Shown piece by piece: positions 53,151 through 61,801 of a DNA stretch of 64,000 bases. Below the pieces are notes generated by a model. It was not told the origin of the DNA. It was given only the letters and a program-made list of their open reading frames with translations, and did no database searches. The stretch comes from Larkinella rosea (GTDB lineage Bacteria > Bacteroidota > Bacteroidia > Cytophagales > Spirosomataceae). Each line of letters opens with the position of its first letter. Position 1 is the stretch's first letter. A program made the position numbers and the translations under genes. Location: positions 62,001 through 126,000 of the forward strand of contig NZ_RQJO01000017.1 in NCBI RefSeq assembly GCF_003858635.1, written 5' to 3'.

Positions 53151-53847
53151 ACCACTTGACCAACTCGTTCGCAATCAATTGGTGCCCGGCCAGATTGGGG
53201 TGATTGACGGATGCCATATACTTCACTAAATCGCCCCGAATCGCTATTTTTTTGAATTGAGCGTACGAATCGACCAGGCCGATATGGTGCGTTTCGGCTA
53301 GTTTTATAATCTGGTTGGTGTGCAATTCCAGATCATTTCCGGCGGTTTTTATATCGACCCGCTGATCGGGTGATGGCGTCAGTAAAATGATTTTTATATT
53401 TTTTGAAAGCGCCGATTGAATCATTTTCTCCCAGGCTTCTTTCGCTTTCTCAAGCCCGGCACCGCGATCGTTCAGTGCATAATCGATGAATAAAACATCC
53501 GGTTTATGAACGAGCACTTCCTGTTCGAACCGCTTCTGGCCGCTCAATGAATTTTCTCCCCCAATCGCCGTAACGATCACATTAATAACCGCATACGGAT
53601 ATTTTTCTTTCAATTTTGCCAGCACCAGATTCGGGTACGATTCCAGCGTATGGACTTCATGATTCTCCCAATACCCCGCCGGAACCGAATGGCCGTGAAA
53701 TACCAGATTGATCGTGCGATTTTTCGGCCATTCGATGACTAATTCCTTTTTTAGATCGGACAAATACGTCTCAGAATCAGCAATTTGGGCTCTAATTTTA
53801 AACGTCAATCCCAGAAACAGGGCAAAAAACAGCGTAATTTTATTCAT
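53140..53847 (-). CDS. Secreted SGNH/GDSL hydrolase
   Basis: This 235-residue protein has a signal peptide (MNKITLFFALFLGLTFKIRA) and an SGNH hydrolase fold. Block I is HGHSVPAGYW (Ser nucleophile, with GHS in place of GDS), block III is DYALNDRGAG (Asn), and block V is NHPNLAGHQLI (His), where the usual Asp three residues earlier is replaced by Ser. Related proteins deacetylate plant polysaccharides such as rhamnogalacturonan. I chose the ATG at 53847; a longer open frame to 54015 covers the neighbouring gene's end and is not signal-like. It is the last gene of the polysaccharide locus, 19 bases after the esterase gene. Confidence 0.85.
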   Translation of the reverse strand: MNKITLFFALFLGLTFKIRAQIADSETYLSDLKKELVIEWPKNRTINLVFHGHSVPAGYWENHEVHTLESYPNLVLAKLKEKYPYAVINVIVTAIGGENSLSGQKRFEQEVLVHKPDVLFIDYALNDRGAGLEKAKEAWEKMIQSALSKNIKIILLTPSPDQRVDIKTAGNDLELHTNQIIKLAETHHIGLVDSYAQFKKIAIRGDLVKYMASVNHPNLAGHQLIANELVKWFTK

Positions 53848-53866
53848 TGAAAAACTGGTTTTAGGG

Positions 53867-54811
53867 TCAATTTTTACTTTTTGGATCGGGCATGTATTTC
53901 TCAAACCAGTCGGCCAGCACGCCCAGATCGGTCTCCCAGGTTTCATCCCAGCCGTGCGCACCGCCCTGGTGAATAATGAGTTGCGCCGGAACACCCTGCG
54001 ATTTGAGTTTGGCAATAAACCGCTCCGACTGTTCGAGCGGCACCAGCGGATCGACGGTCCCGTGAAGGATGAGGGTCGGGGCCGAGTCTTTGGAAATCGC
54101 GTGAAAAGGCGACAGATCCTGCATCACTTTCCATTTTTCCTCCCGCGATTTACCTTCGACGCCAAACTGCGGCCAAAACCGCCGAACGGTGTCGCATTCG
54201 ACAAATAACCGCCCGGTATTCCCGTAATTGGTCAGATCGGCGGGCGGAAAAAAACACGCAACAGCCTGAACCTGGCTGGAAACCTGATCGATGGGGTTAA
54301 CGCTTTGTCCGTTTGCGGCAGTAGCTATCGGAGGCCGAGCCACGCCCGTGCCGATGGCCGTGGACAAATGACCGCCGGAACTCATGCCCGAAATGCCCAG
54401 CCGGTTGGGGTTTACGCCGTATTCTTCCGCGTGGTAGCGAATAAACCGGACGGCCCGGTGAATATCCTGCACCGCTTCACTCACCAGAAACCGGGGCGCC
54501 GAACCGTGGTACACCAGAAAAACCGTTTGCCCGCGATCCGTAAAGTAGTGAAACTGAGCCATCCGCTTTTCGAGCATGTTCAGGTCGGAATGCCAGCCGC
54601 CACTGGCCATAAAAATAACGCCAATGCCGTTGGGTTTGGCAGGTTTCAGCACGTCCAGCGTAAGCGCCATTCCGAACTTGGTGCCGTATACGACGTGGCG
54701 AATGCGAACCGGTTCGTCAACGCCAATCCACAGCCGCTCCCGAAGGCCGGGAACAGCCGCATGGCTAATTCCATAAAAGCCCAGGAGTACGATTAAAAGG
54801 ATATGTTTCAT
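53867..54811 (-). CDS. Secreted alpha/beta hydrolase, carbohydrate esterase-like
   Basis: This 314-residue protein has a signal peptide (MKHILLIVLLGFYGISHAA) and an alpha/beta hydrolase fold similar to BD-FAE and acetyl esterases. The nucleophile elbow GMSSGGHLS is near residue 133, an oxyanion-type HGS pattern sits near 102 (VYHGSAPRF), the acid is probably Asp in HGTVDPLVPLEQSE near 250, and the His lies in GGAHGWDE near 285. It likely removes acetyl, methyl or feruloyl groups from the polysaccharide. It starts 7 bases after the GH106-like gene and ends 19 bases before the SGNH gene, so the three form one unit. Confidence 0.87.
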   Translation of the reverse strand: MKHILLIVLLGFYGISHAAVPGLRERLWIGVDEPVRIRHVVYGTKFGMALTLDVLKPAKPNGIGVIFMASGGWHSDLNMLEKRMAQFHYFTDRGQTVFLVYHGSAPRFLVSEAVQDIHRAVRFIRYHAEEYGVNPNRLGISGMSSGGHLSTAIGTGVARPPIATAANGQSVNPIDQVSSQVQAVACFFPPADLTNYGNTGRLFVECDTVRRFWPQFGVEGKSREEKWKVMQDLSPFHAISKDSAPTLILHGTVDPLVPLEQSERFIAKLKSQGVPAQLIIHQGGAHGWDETWETDLGVLADWFEKYMPDPKSKN

Positions 54812-54818
54812 AAGCCTG

Positions 54819-57662
54819 TCAGCGAATGGTTTTTACGGTTTTAATCGTCACCGGCCCCAATAAACCAGATTCGATCAGGGGCAATTCACCCCAGGGAACG
54901 AAGTTTTTGTTGGCTTTTGTAATGTTGGTTTTGGTGAATTTTTCACCGGTAAGGGCGTCACCGGTGAGCCGGTTCGACCACGTATTGGCGACTTCTACTT
55001 TTAACGTATTGTTTCCGGTTTTGACAACATCGGTAATATCAACCCGATACGGCGGTGTCCAGACGATTCCCAGCGGCTGAGTGTTCAGCCAGACTTCACC
55101 GACTTTCGATACATTCCCGAGATCGAGATAAACCCGCTGATTTTGCGCTGAACCGGAGGTTGGGTTGTACTCAAAAGACGTTTGGTAGGCGGCTATACCC
55201 GAAAAATAACGAATACCTTGCTGCTCCGATTGGGTCCAGGAAATCAGCTTCGGAAAGGTGGCCGACTCGGGAGCGCCCCAACCCTTCGGAAAAGTGAGCT
55301 GCCACGGTCCAGCCAGTGTTACGTCGAACAAGGAATTATCAACCTGCTCAAAACCAGCTTCTTTTTTTAACTCAAAGGCACCGGCCTGAAAAAGGGTCAA
55401 CCCGTTGGGCGTAAATGCCAGATGCGGTGGATTTTCGCCGGAACCGGTTAGTTCGGTATGGTGAGCCGGAGCAGTTTCTTTCGAAAAAACCACGAAATAA
55501 GAACCGTAAGGCGGCAGCGAAACTGGGAGTTGCGTGCGTCCATCGGCCTGATAATACACCGTAACCGGAGCGGTTTCGCCCGTTTGTGGGTTCCAGATTT
55601 CGGGGGTTTTATCCGCCTGACGGAAGGAACAATTCCGCGAAATCCATTGATTGGTCGTGTTTCGGATCAGGTAAAAATCTAATTCGCCGTTTCGGTGGTG
55701 AATGTAATCCAGGGGTGTTTCGCGTTGATCCACTTTTTGATCGCTATAACTGAAATCGGGCAAAATTCTCAGTTCTTTCAAAACCGGTAAAGCCGGTTTT
55801 TGATCCACCAGACGACCACCTTGATCCACCAGTTTTTTTAATTTGTTCCGAACTTCCGACGGAATAATACCTTCATTACCAATGCTTAGTACTTTATATC
55901 GCCCGACTCCCGGCAACACCCATTCACCGTTTTCAACGGTCAGATCACGCAGGAGAACTTCTGTATTGACAACCTCGTAATCATATCCCGGCCCGACTGA
56001 AAACCGGGTGTTTTTGGGCGGAATCAGGTTCGGAATGGCGTCGCCGTAATAGTGCAGCACATCAGCGACGAACACGGTTTTTTGCAAAATGTACGACACC
56101 CGGCTGAGGTAATCGTTGAACGGTTTTACCTTCGGCCACCAGGTGGTCCGGTCGTTGTAATGCGTACCGGCAAAATAGGCAATTCCGGGATGCCCCATAA
56201 CCGCCGGATTGTGCGGAAAACCGTGAATGACCAGCCGGTTCATGCCTTCACAGAACGCCCGGTCGGCAATCACTTTCAGGTCGGAGGGACCTTCCTGCCA
56301 GTCCCAGTAACTCGTAAACGATTCTTCCTCGACGATGCCACGCTTGTAAATGTGCGACGCAGCCGCGATTTCCTTCACCAGCCAGATCATGTCGACCAGG
56401 CTATCTTTGTCGTTTTCCAGAAAAAACTCCCGGTTATACCAGTATTCCCCGCGCGGAACGTCCAATGAACCCAATGCCTTTAGCGTTTCGACCGGAATGT
56501 GGTGCAAATGACCCGGCCCGCCCGATTCGGAAATGATCTGCAACCCGTAACTATTGCAGATTTCCTTGGCTTTCCGGTAATGGTTATTGATCATCAGTTC
56601 GGACAGCGTTTTGTCAAAATCGAACTGGAAATTTTCCGCCACCTCCGGCCGATACCAGTCTTTGTTGTAAATGGCCGGCAGAAATTTGTAGAGATCGTAG
56701 CCATTCAGTTTTTTAAAAGCCGCCGGTAGGGAGGGCGTCCAGGTAAATTCTTTCGCTTCGTAACTGGCTAGATACAAGTTCTTTAGCGCGCTTTTGCTGA
56801 AATCGCCGAGCACCGGTTTTAACCGATCGATGAAATACATCACGTGCATCCGCGTGGCTGTCGAATCAAAATGATCGATGATCGGGCCGAGCGAATTGGG
56901 CGTAGGGCGGATCAACTGCTCACCCGAATTGGAACAAACGTAGCGGTAAACATCCCACGCACCCGCCGGCGCTTTCCAGTTGAGCTTTTCGGTTTTGGGG
57001 TCGAAAAAAGCCGTCACGTTGATGACTTTTGTCGTATCGAGCTGCGAGGTTTGACCGGCAGGCAGGGCAATCACGGCCACTTCTTCATGGTACGCCGGTT
57101 TGCCGTCGGCTCCGTAAACGATGGGCCGGGGCTGGCCTTTTTTGTCGGGTGTAATGGTCGGAAACGGTAATTTAATAGTCTGATCACCAGCGGTTTTTAA
57201 TGTTGTTTTGGAATAATAAATGGTTTTGGCCGCGTGCTGCGGTTTTACCCAACTTCCCCCGGCGTTCCAACTGCTGGCGAGGTTCAGGCCCACTTCCAGG
57301 TCGAGTTTTCCGGCTTCCCGAATCGCCATCGCAATGTTTTTGACCGACTCTTCACTCATGAAAGCCGGACCCGCCGGAATGAGCTGATTCGGGTCGCTGG
57401 CCGGTGGCAGACCGATCTCGAACAAATCGACGCCACCTAATCCGGCGTTTTTAATCGCGACCAGTTCTTCCTTCAGCCGGAGCGTATCGACATACCCGTT
57501 CAGCCACCACCAATAGACTTTCGGTCGGGCCGGAATCGGCGGATTTTTGAAACCTTCTTTCAAGGTTGAGTAACTTAACGTTTCGGTTTCGGGGGCGGTT
57601 TTCTGGCACGAAACCATTGAAACGATGAGTCCTATTCCCAACAGGCAGGAGTTGAATTTCAT
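54819..57662 (-). CDS. GH106-like glycoside hydrolase (alpha-L-rhamnosidase type), lipoprotein
   Basis: This 947-residue protein has a signal peptide with lipobox MVSC near residue 18. The N-terminal part shows PARPKVYWWWLNGYVDTLRLKEELVAIKNAGLGGVDLFEIGLPP at about 42-85, as in GH106 alpha-L-rhamnosidases, followed by a long TIM-barrel-like region with acidic clusters (GIVEEESFTSYWDWQEGPSDLKVIADRAF near 450) and a C-terminal beta-sandwich (VWLNTQPLGIVWTPPYRVDITDVVKTGNNTLKVEV). It probably removes rhamnose from pectin side chains at the outer membrane. The neighbouring esterases support a rhamnose-containing acetylated substrate. The catalytic pair cannot be assigned with certainty by eye. Confidence 0.8.
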   Translation of the reverse strand: MKFNSCLLGIGLIVSMVSCQKTAPETETLSYSTLKEGFKNPPIPARPKVYWWWLNGYVDTLRLKEELVAIKNAGLGGVDLFEIGLPPASDPNQLIPAGPAFMSEESVKNIAMAIREAGKLDLEVGLNLASSWNAGGSWVKPQHAAKTIYYSKTTLKTAGDQTIKLPFPTITPDKKGQPRPIVYGADGKPAYHEEVAVIALPAGQTSQLDTTKVINVTAFFDPKTEKLNWKAPAGAWDVYRYVCSNSGEQLIRPTPNSLGPIIDHFDSTATRMHVMYFIDRLKPVLGDFSKSALKNLYLASYEAKEFTWTPSLPAAFKKLNGYDLYKFLPAIYNKDWYRPEVAENFQFDFDKTLSELMINNHYRKAKEICNSYGLQIISESGGPGHLHHIPVETLKALGSLDVPRGEYWYNREFFLENDKDSLVDMIWLVKEIAAASHIYKRGIVEEESFTSYWDWQEGPSDLKVIADRAFCEGMNRLVIHGFPHNPAVMGHPGIAYFAGTHYNDRTTWWPKVKPFNDYLSRVSYILQKTVFVADVLHYYGDAIPNLIPPKNTRFSVGPGYDYEVVNTEVLLRDLTVENGEWVLPGVGRYKVLSIGNEGIIPSEVRNKLKKLVDQGGRLVDQKPALPVLKELRILPDFSYSDQKVDQRETPLDYIHHRNGELDFYLIRNTTNQWISRNCSFRQADKTPEIWNPQTGETAPVTVYYQADGRTQLPVSLPPYGSYFVVFSKETAPAHHTELTGSGENPPHLAFTPNGLTLFQAGAFELKKEAGFEQVDNSLFDVTLAGPWQLTFPKGWGAPESATFPKLISWTQSEQQGIRYFSGIAAYQTSFEYNPTSGSAQNQRVYLDLGNVSKVGEVWLNTQPLGIVWTPPYRVDITDVVKTGNNTLKVEVANTWSNRLTGDALTGEKFTKTNITKANKNFVPWGELPLIESGLLGPVTIKTVKTIR

Positions 57663-57692
57663 CGGAAGGGGAAAGTTAAGGGTTAGGAAATC

Positions 57693-60215
57693 TTACCAGA
57701 ATGCCACCAGATCACCGGTTACATTCTCGACGACATAATGTTTGCCGTACTTTTTATCGCCGGTTTTAAAGGCGGTTTTGCCTTTTTTCCACGGATAACT
57801 CGCGTTGGTATAGACGTTTAAGCCTTGCTCCGTGACTGCATCGTCCGGGTAAATCCGCACGGTGGCATTTTTCAGGCCCGTCAGTCGAACGCAACGTTTC
57901 ATCCGTTGAACCCCCGAGGTCATTTCCTGACAGGAAACCATCCCTTCCGGTTGATCGATGAAAAACCGGCTTTCGCGGTGCCAGGCTTTGGGCAGGGAAT
58001 AAACTGAAAAGCCGTCGGCCAGTTCGGTTTCGTAGCCCGTCAGAATAGGCGCGCCCTGCGGCAGTTTGAACCGGTGGGTGAGGGTGGTGTTGGGACAATA
58101 GCCGGAAAACAGAAAACCGTTGCTGCTGCGGGAAATGGTCAAAACCGGGTTTTTGACCGATGGGTTCTTTTTATCGACCCGGTAATCGACGCCGAATTCC
58201 TTCAAAACATACCGCATCAGCAGCGGTCCGGTGAACAGTTCTTCCGGATTGTCGGGCGTCAATAGTTTGCCACCGGTGAACCTGCTCGAATTGGTGCCGC
58301 GCACATAAGCGACTTTTCCGCCTTTCCACTCCGGTTTTGCCCGAACCCACACTACGTCGCGTTCGTTGCCGGATTGCGTCATTCTGGCCAGGATTTCTGT
58401 TCCGTGGTCGGCTTTGTTTTTCACCTGCGTTGCAACACCGCCCCCGGAAAAGAGGGCCTGATGAATCAGTTTGTCGGGATATGGTTTGGCCAGTTTGTCG
58501 AGCGTAATCGATGAATTGACCTGAAATTCGCCTTCGAGAGCCGTGGTATTCTGCAGGTTCAGGAGGTTCAGAAAAGCGGTTCCTGCGTGATCGGCAGGGC
58601 CGTAAACCAGCAATTTGCCGCCGTTCTGAACGAAATCGATCAGCTTTTTTTCGAGTGACGAACCGGCTTCCGGCACAATCGAAACCAGAATCGACTCGTT
58701 GAAAAAAGCCGGTTTTTCGGTAATCACTTTCTGGAATGAACCGGTCGAAAGGATGGTATTCAGCGGAAAACCGTTGTTGATGGCTTGTCGGATGAGCCAG
58801 TCGCCGTAGTAAATTTCCGGCAGTCGATCGGGTTGTTTGTACGCCCAGCTGTGGTATTCCTCGAACGGATACACCCAGACAAGCGGCCCCGGCGCCGTCG
58901 GCGAATCGTAACGGGCTTTCAGAATGTGCGGAATCACCTCGTCGGGAACCTGCGCGGGCAGCTCGCCGTACGAATTGTCGGCGGTCAGAAAATTCAGGTG
59001 CGTCGGAAGCCGGATTTCGCCTTTCGCGTTGATGCGGGCTACGGCCATCGGCAGGTAAATATCGTGCGGTTCCTGCCCGTAGCGATCCAGCCACGGACTG
59101 TTGACCCACCACGGATCGTGGGTGTAATACCGAAACAGATACCGCTCGTCGGGCAGTTCGGCCATGCGCGACATGTATCCCACCATTTCCAGCCCGAAAT
59201 CGCCGTCCAGAGCCGCCCAGGGCGAATTCGGTGGTGGCAATATATTGTATTTTCCACCGTAAATCTGCATTAAATCGACGCCGTCGCGCGCCAGATCCGC
59301 GCCAGTGGAGAGGTTCGTGCCGCGCGTCTGGATCTGAAATTTCGGGCATTCCTTGCGGAACAGATTCCAGAAGCCGGCAATCAGTTCTTTCGTGTTCGCC
59401 AGTTTTTCCGGCAGAAACGCTTTTCCGGTGAACGTCGCGCCCGTCGACGACCAGCCTTCGACGCCGAAGCCAAAACCGTTGCTGAGCCAGATGTAATCAT
59501 AGCCCAAATCCGTTAGAAAATGCTGGCTCTGGCGACCCAGAAAGGTGCCGAACGGCGTATTGGCCGGGATGCCTTTCGGAAAACCGGCGTAGGATTCTTT
59601 GTCGGCGTTCAGGGTCGAATAGCAACTGACCATCGTTTTGTGGCCCATGGCGTTGCCGCCGAGGATTTCGGGGTGTTTTTTGTACTTGAACTCCGATTTG
59701 GCAAACTCCGGGCCGGGGTCGAAGGTCGCGCCGATCCGAACCGGTTTTCCGGTGATTTTTTGCCCGGTCGTTTTCAACGTCTGAATGATGAATTTCAGAT
59801 CGCCGTAGGTAAACTTAGGTGGGTTTTCCAGGTATAAGTAAGCGCGTTCGTGCAGCGATAATTCCTTCGGCCCCGACCCCACTTCGTGTTCCGTATTCGG
59901 GTTGCCGATGTAGCGCGCCCATTCCAGCGGCTGATTCAGATTACCCTTGTAGTCCAGAATCTCCGATCCGTCGGAGGTCCAGAGCATGACGGAAACCGTA
60001 TCGGTGTGGCGCAGCAGCGACTGCCACTGGGTGAATAACTCGGTGGCAACCTGCTGAATATAAGCCTTGTCGTTTTTCTTGAACGGCTTGAGCGAGGCTT
60101 CCAGCGTGATGTTGTGAAACGGTTTTCCTTTCAAGGTCGAGTCATCCAGATTCGGCGTTTCGACCGGATTTGTAAAACCGGTTAGGAGCAGGGTTAGTAA
60201 GATAGCTAGGCGCAT
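57693..60215 (-). CDS. Uncharacterised secreted TIM-barrel/GATase-like protein, candidate glycoside hydrolase
   Basis: This 840-residue protein has a signal peptide (MRLAILLTLLLTGFTNP). Residues 35-480 look like a TIM barrel with many Trp and Tyr (PFHNITLEASLKPF, YDYIWLSNGFGFGVEGWS, DERYLFRYYTHDPWWVNSPW), and residues about 500-640 resemble the class I glutamine amidotransferase-like domain found after the barrel in GH42 beta-galactosidases (SILVSIVPEAGSSLEKKLIDFVQNGGKLLVYGP). I recognise no named GH family. It lies 30 bases upstream of the GH106-like gene and downstream of SusD in one polysaccharide locus, which strongly suggests glycan cleavage. Catalytic residues are unknown. Confidence 0.65.
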   Translation of the reverse strand: MRLAILLTLLLTGFTNPVETPNLDDSTLKGKPFHNITLEASLKPFKKNDKAYIQQVATELFTQWQSLLRHTDTVSVMLWTSDGSEILDYKGNLNQPLEWARYIGNPNTEHEVGSGPKELSLHERAYLYLENPPKFTYGDLKFIIQTLKTTGQKITGKPVRIGATFDPGPEFAKSEFKYKKHPEILGGNAMGHKTMVSCYSTLNADKESYAGFPKGIPANTPFGTFLGRQSQHFLTDLGYDYIWLSNGFGFGVEGWSSTGATFTGKAFLPEKLANTKELIAGFWNLFRKECPKFQIQTRGTNLSTGADLARDGVDLMQIYGGKYNILPPPNSPWAALDGDFGLEMVGYMSRMAELPDERYLFRYYTHDPWWVNSPWLDRYGQEPHDIYLPMAVARINAKGEIRLPTHLNFLTADNSYGELPAQVPDEVIPHILKARYDSPTAPGPLVWVYPFEEYHSWAYKQPDRLPEIYYGDWLIRQAINNGFPLNTILSTGSFQKVITEKPAFFNESILVSIVPEAGSSLEKKLIDFVQNGGKLLVYGPADHAGTAFLNLLNLQNTTALEGEFQVNSSITLDKLAKPYPDKLIHQALFSGGGVATQVKNKADHGTEILARMTQSGNERDVVWVRAKPEWKGGKVAYVRGTNSSRFTGGKLLTPDNPEELFTGPLLMRYVLKEFGVDYRVDKKNPSVKNPVLTISRSSNGFLFSGYCPNTTLTHRFKLPQGAPILTGYETELADGFSVYSLPKAWHRESRFFIDQPEGMVSCQEMTSGVQRMKRCVRLTGLKNATVRIYPDDAVTEQGLNVYTNASYPWKKGKTAFKTGDKKYGKHYVVENVTGDLVAFW

Positions 60216-60234
60216 GTTAAAAAGGTTGTTTCGC

Positions 60235-60322
60235 GGAGTTAAGCGGAGTAAAAAGAGTTACGCAGAGGTTTTATTTATCTCCGCTCAACTCTTTTTAACT
60301 CCGCTTAACTCCGCGAAATAGT
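60235..60322. repeat. Gene-less GTTGTTTCGCGGAG element (outward-facing repeat pair)
   Basis: The left arm from 60235 (GTTGTTTCGCGGAGTTAAGC, about 48 bp) matches the left end of the GxxExxY element with about five mismatches, and the right arm (60278-60322) is its inverse with CTCCGCGAAATAG at the outer end. A few bases separate the arms. It lies between SusD and the 840-residue protein gene in the polysaccharide locus. It resembles a miniature, non-autonomous form of the element at 49.7 kb. Confidence 0.85.
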
Positions 60323-60329
60323 TTAGTCC

Positions 60330-61769
60330 TCAATACCCAGGATTTTGCTTGATGACCGTCGGATTCAGGTCGACTTCGTTCTGCGGAATCGGGAAGATCA
60401 GCTCGAAATCATCCACTTTAAACGTCAGTTTCAGGCTGGCATAATGGGCATTCATCACGGTTTGCACCCGTCCGGTCCGCACCAGATCGAACCAGCGCTG
60501 CCCTTCAAATAAAAACTCGAGTTGGCGTTCTTTTTCAATGGCCAGCCGCAAACCGGCCTGGGTGGTTTCGGTTACATTCGCCAGTTTGGCCCGATTCCGC
60601 ACCTGATTGATAAAGGGCAGTGCGTCGGCGGTTTTACCCTGTTCGTTCAACACTTCGGCGTACATCAGCAGCACGTCGGCGTAGCGGAGTTCCGTAAACG
60701 TAACGCTGCCGTCGGAAAGATCGATGGCTTTGAAATCGACAAATTTCAAGCCGTAGCGGCTGTACGATTTCTTGCCGCCGATCAGTAAAACCGAATCGTT
60801 GACCGAAACCGCCTTGCGGGCGTCGCCGGGTTCGTAGGCCTTAAGCACATCCAGCGTCGGTACGATCCGGCCGGAACCCTGCAGGTTGCCCGTAAAAATC
60901 GCCATGCTGGTAATGGCCGGGGTAAACAGCGCCGAATAATTGTTACCCATACTCCGGCCCGACACGTATTCAATCTCGAAAATGGACTCGCTCAGGTTGT
61001 TGTTTCCGTTGGTAAACAGCGTTTTATAATCGGCAACGAGTGAGTACGTTTTGGCATCGATGACTTCTTTCAACTTAGCCGCAGCCTGTTCGTAGTTTTT
61101 CATCGTCAGATACACTTTGCCTAAAACCGCTTTGACGGTCGGGCGCGAGGCCCGGGTGCGGTCGGTGTTGAGCGCAACTGGCAGCAACGTTTCGGCGCTT
61201 GTCAGATCCGCCAGAATCACCTGATACACCTGCGCGGCCGGTTTCGGCGCCAGATCGGCCGCGGCCACTTCTTCCGGACTGCCGAATTCCTTATCAACAA
61301 TGGGTACATTTCCAAACAAACGAACCAGGTAAAAATAGCTGTAGGCCCGCAGGAATTTGGCTTCACCTTTGATGCGGTCTTTGGTCGCCTGGTCGAACGA
61401 AACCCCGTCGATGCGGTTGATGATCGCGTTGCTGCGTGAAATCGTATACAAACAGGTATTCCAGGCTCCCTGGATGTTACTGTTCGTCGAAACCACCGCA
61501 TTCTGATCCAGCTGCATCTCGTTTACCGAGGGCGATGACCACTGAATTTCGGCGTTATCGGTCGTCAAATCACCCAGGTATTGCACGTTGGCGGTGCTGA
61601 ACAAACCGCGAAACGTGCTGTAAACGCCCGTCAATGCTGTCTCAAAATCGTTTTGATTTTTGTAAAAAGTCTGGTCACTGATCTGGTATTCAGGGCTCAG
61701 GGCCAGAAAATCCTTGCAGGACGAGGCCGTAACGAGCAGAATGAGTAAAAGGAATAGGTTCTTTTTCAT
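60330..61769 (-). CDS. SusD/RagB family nutrient-binding outer-membrane lipoprotein
   Basis: This lipoprotein of 479 residues has a signal peptide (MKKNLFLLLILLVTASSC, lipobox ASSC). SusD markers are GEAKFLRAYSYFYLVRLFGNVPIVDKE near 135, ELRYADVLLMYAEVLNEQGKTADALPFINQVRNRAKL near 360 and EKERQLEFLFEGQRWFDLVRTGR near 410. Start ATG 61769 was chosen over a TTG four codons earlier. It is 32 bases after the SusC stop and is followed by the gene-less repeat element. Together with SusC it should import oligosaccharides released by the GH106-like and 840-residue proteins. Confidence 0.96.
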   Translation of the reverse strand: MKKNLFLLLILLVTASSCKDFLALSPEYQISDQTFYKNQNDFETALTGVYSTFRGLFSTANVQYLGDLTTDNAEIQWSSPSVNEMQLDQNAVVSTNSNIQGAWNTCLYTISRSNAIINRIDGVSFDQATKDRIKGEAKFLRAYSYFYLVRLFGNVPIVDKEFGSPEEVAAADLAPKPAAQVYQVILADLTSAETLLPVALNTDRTRASRPTVKAVLGKVYLTMKNYEQAAAKLKEVIDAKTYSLVADYKTLFTNGNNNLSESIFEIEYVSGRSMGNNYSALFTPAITSMAIFTGNLQGSGRIVPTLDVLKAYEPGDARKAVSVNDSVLLIGGKKSYSRYGLKFVDFKAIDLSDGSVTFTELRYADVLLMYAEVLNEQGKTADALPFINQVRNRAKLANVTETTQAGLRLAIEKERQLEFLFEGQRWFDLVRTGRVQTVMNAHYASLKLTFKVDDFELIFPIPQNEVDLNPTVIKQNPGY

Positions 61770-61801
61770 GGCAGTATCCAATTGATTGTCCTATGGCTGG
61801 A

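Noticed and set aside
53848-54015. N-terminal extension of the SGNH hydrolase into the esterase gene
   Set aside because: It overlaps the conserved end of the esterase out of phase and precedes a good signal peptide start at 53847.
58171-59349. 392-codon minus-strand frame overlapping the 840-residue gene in another phase
   Set aside because: Arg-, Gly- and Ala-rich low-complexity translation typical of an out-of-phase shadow; the overlapping gene has a signal peptide and domain structure.
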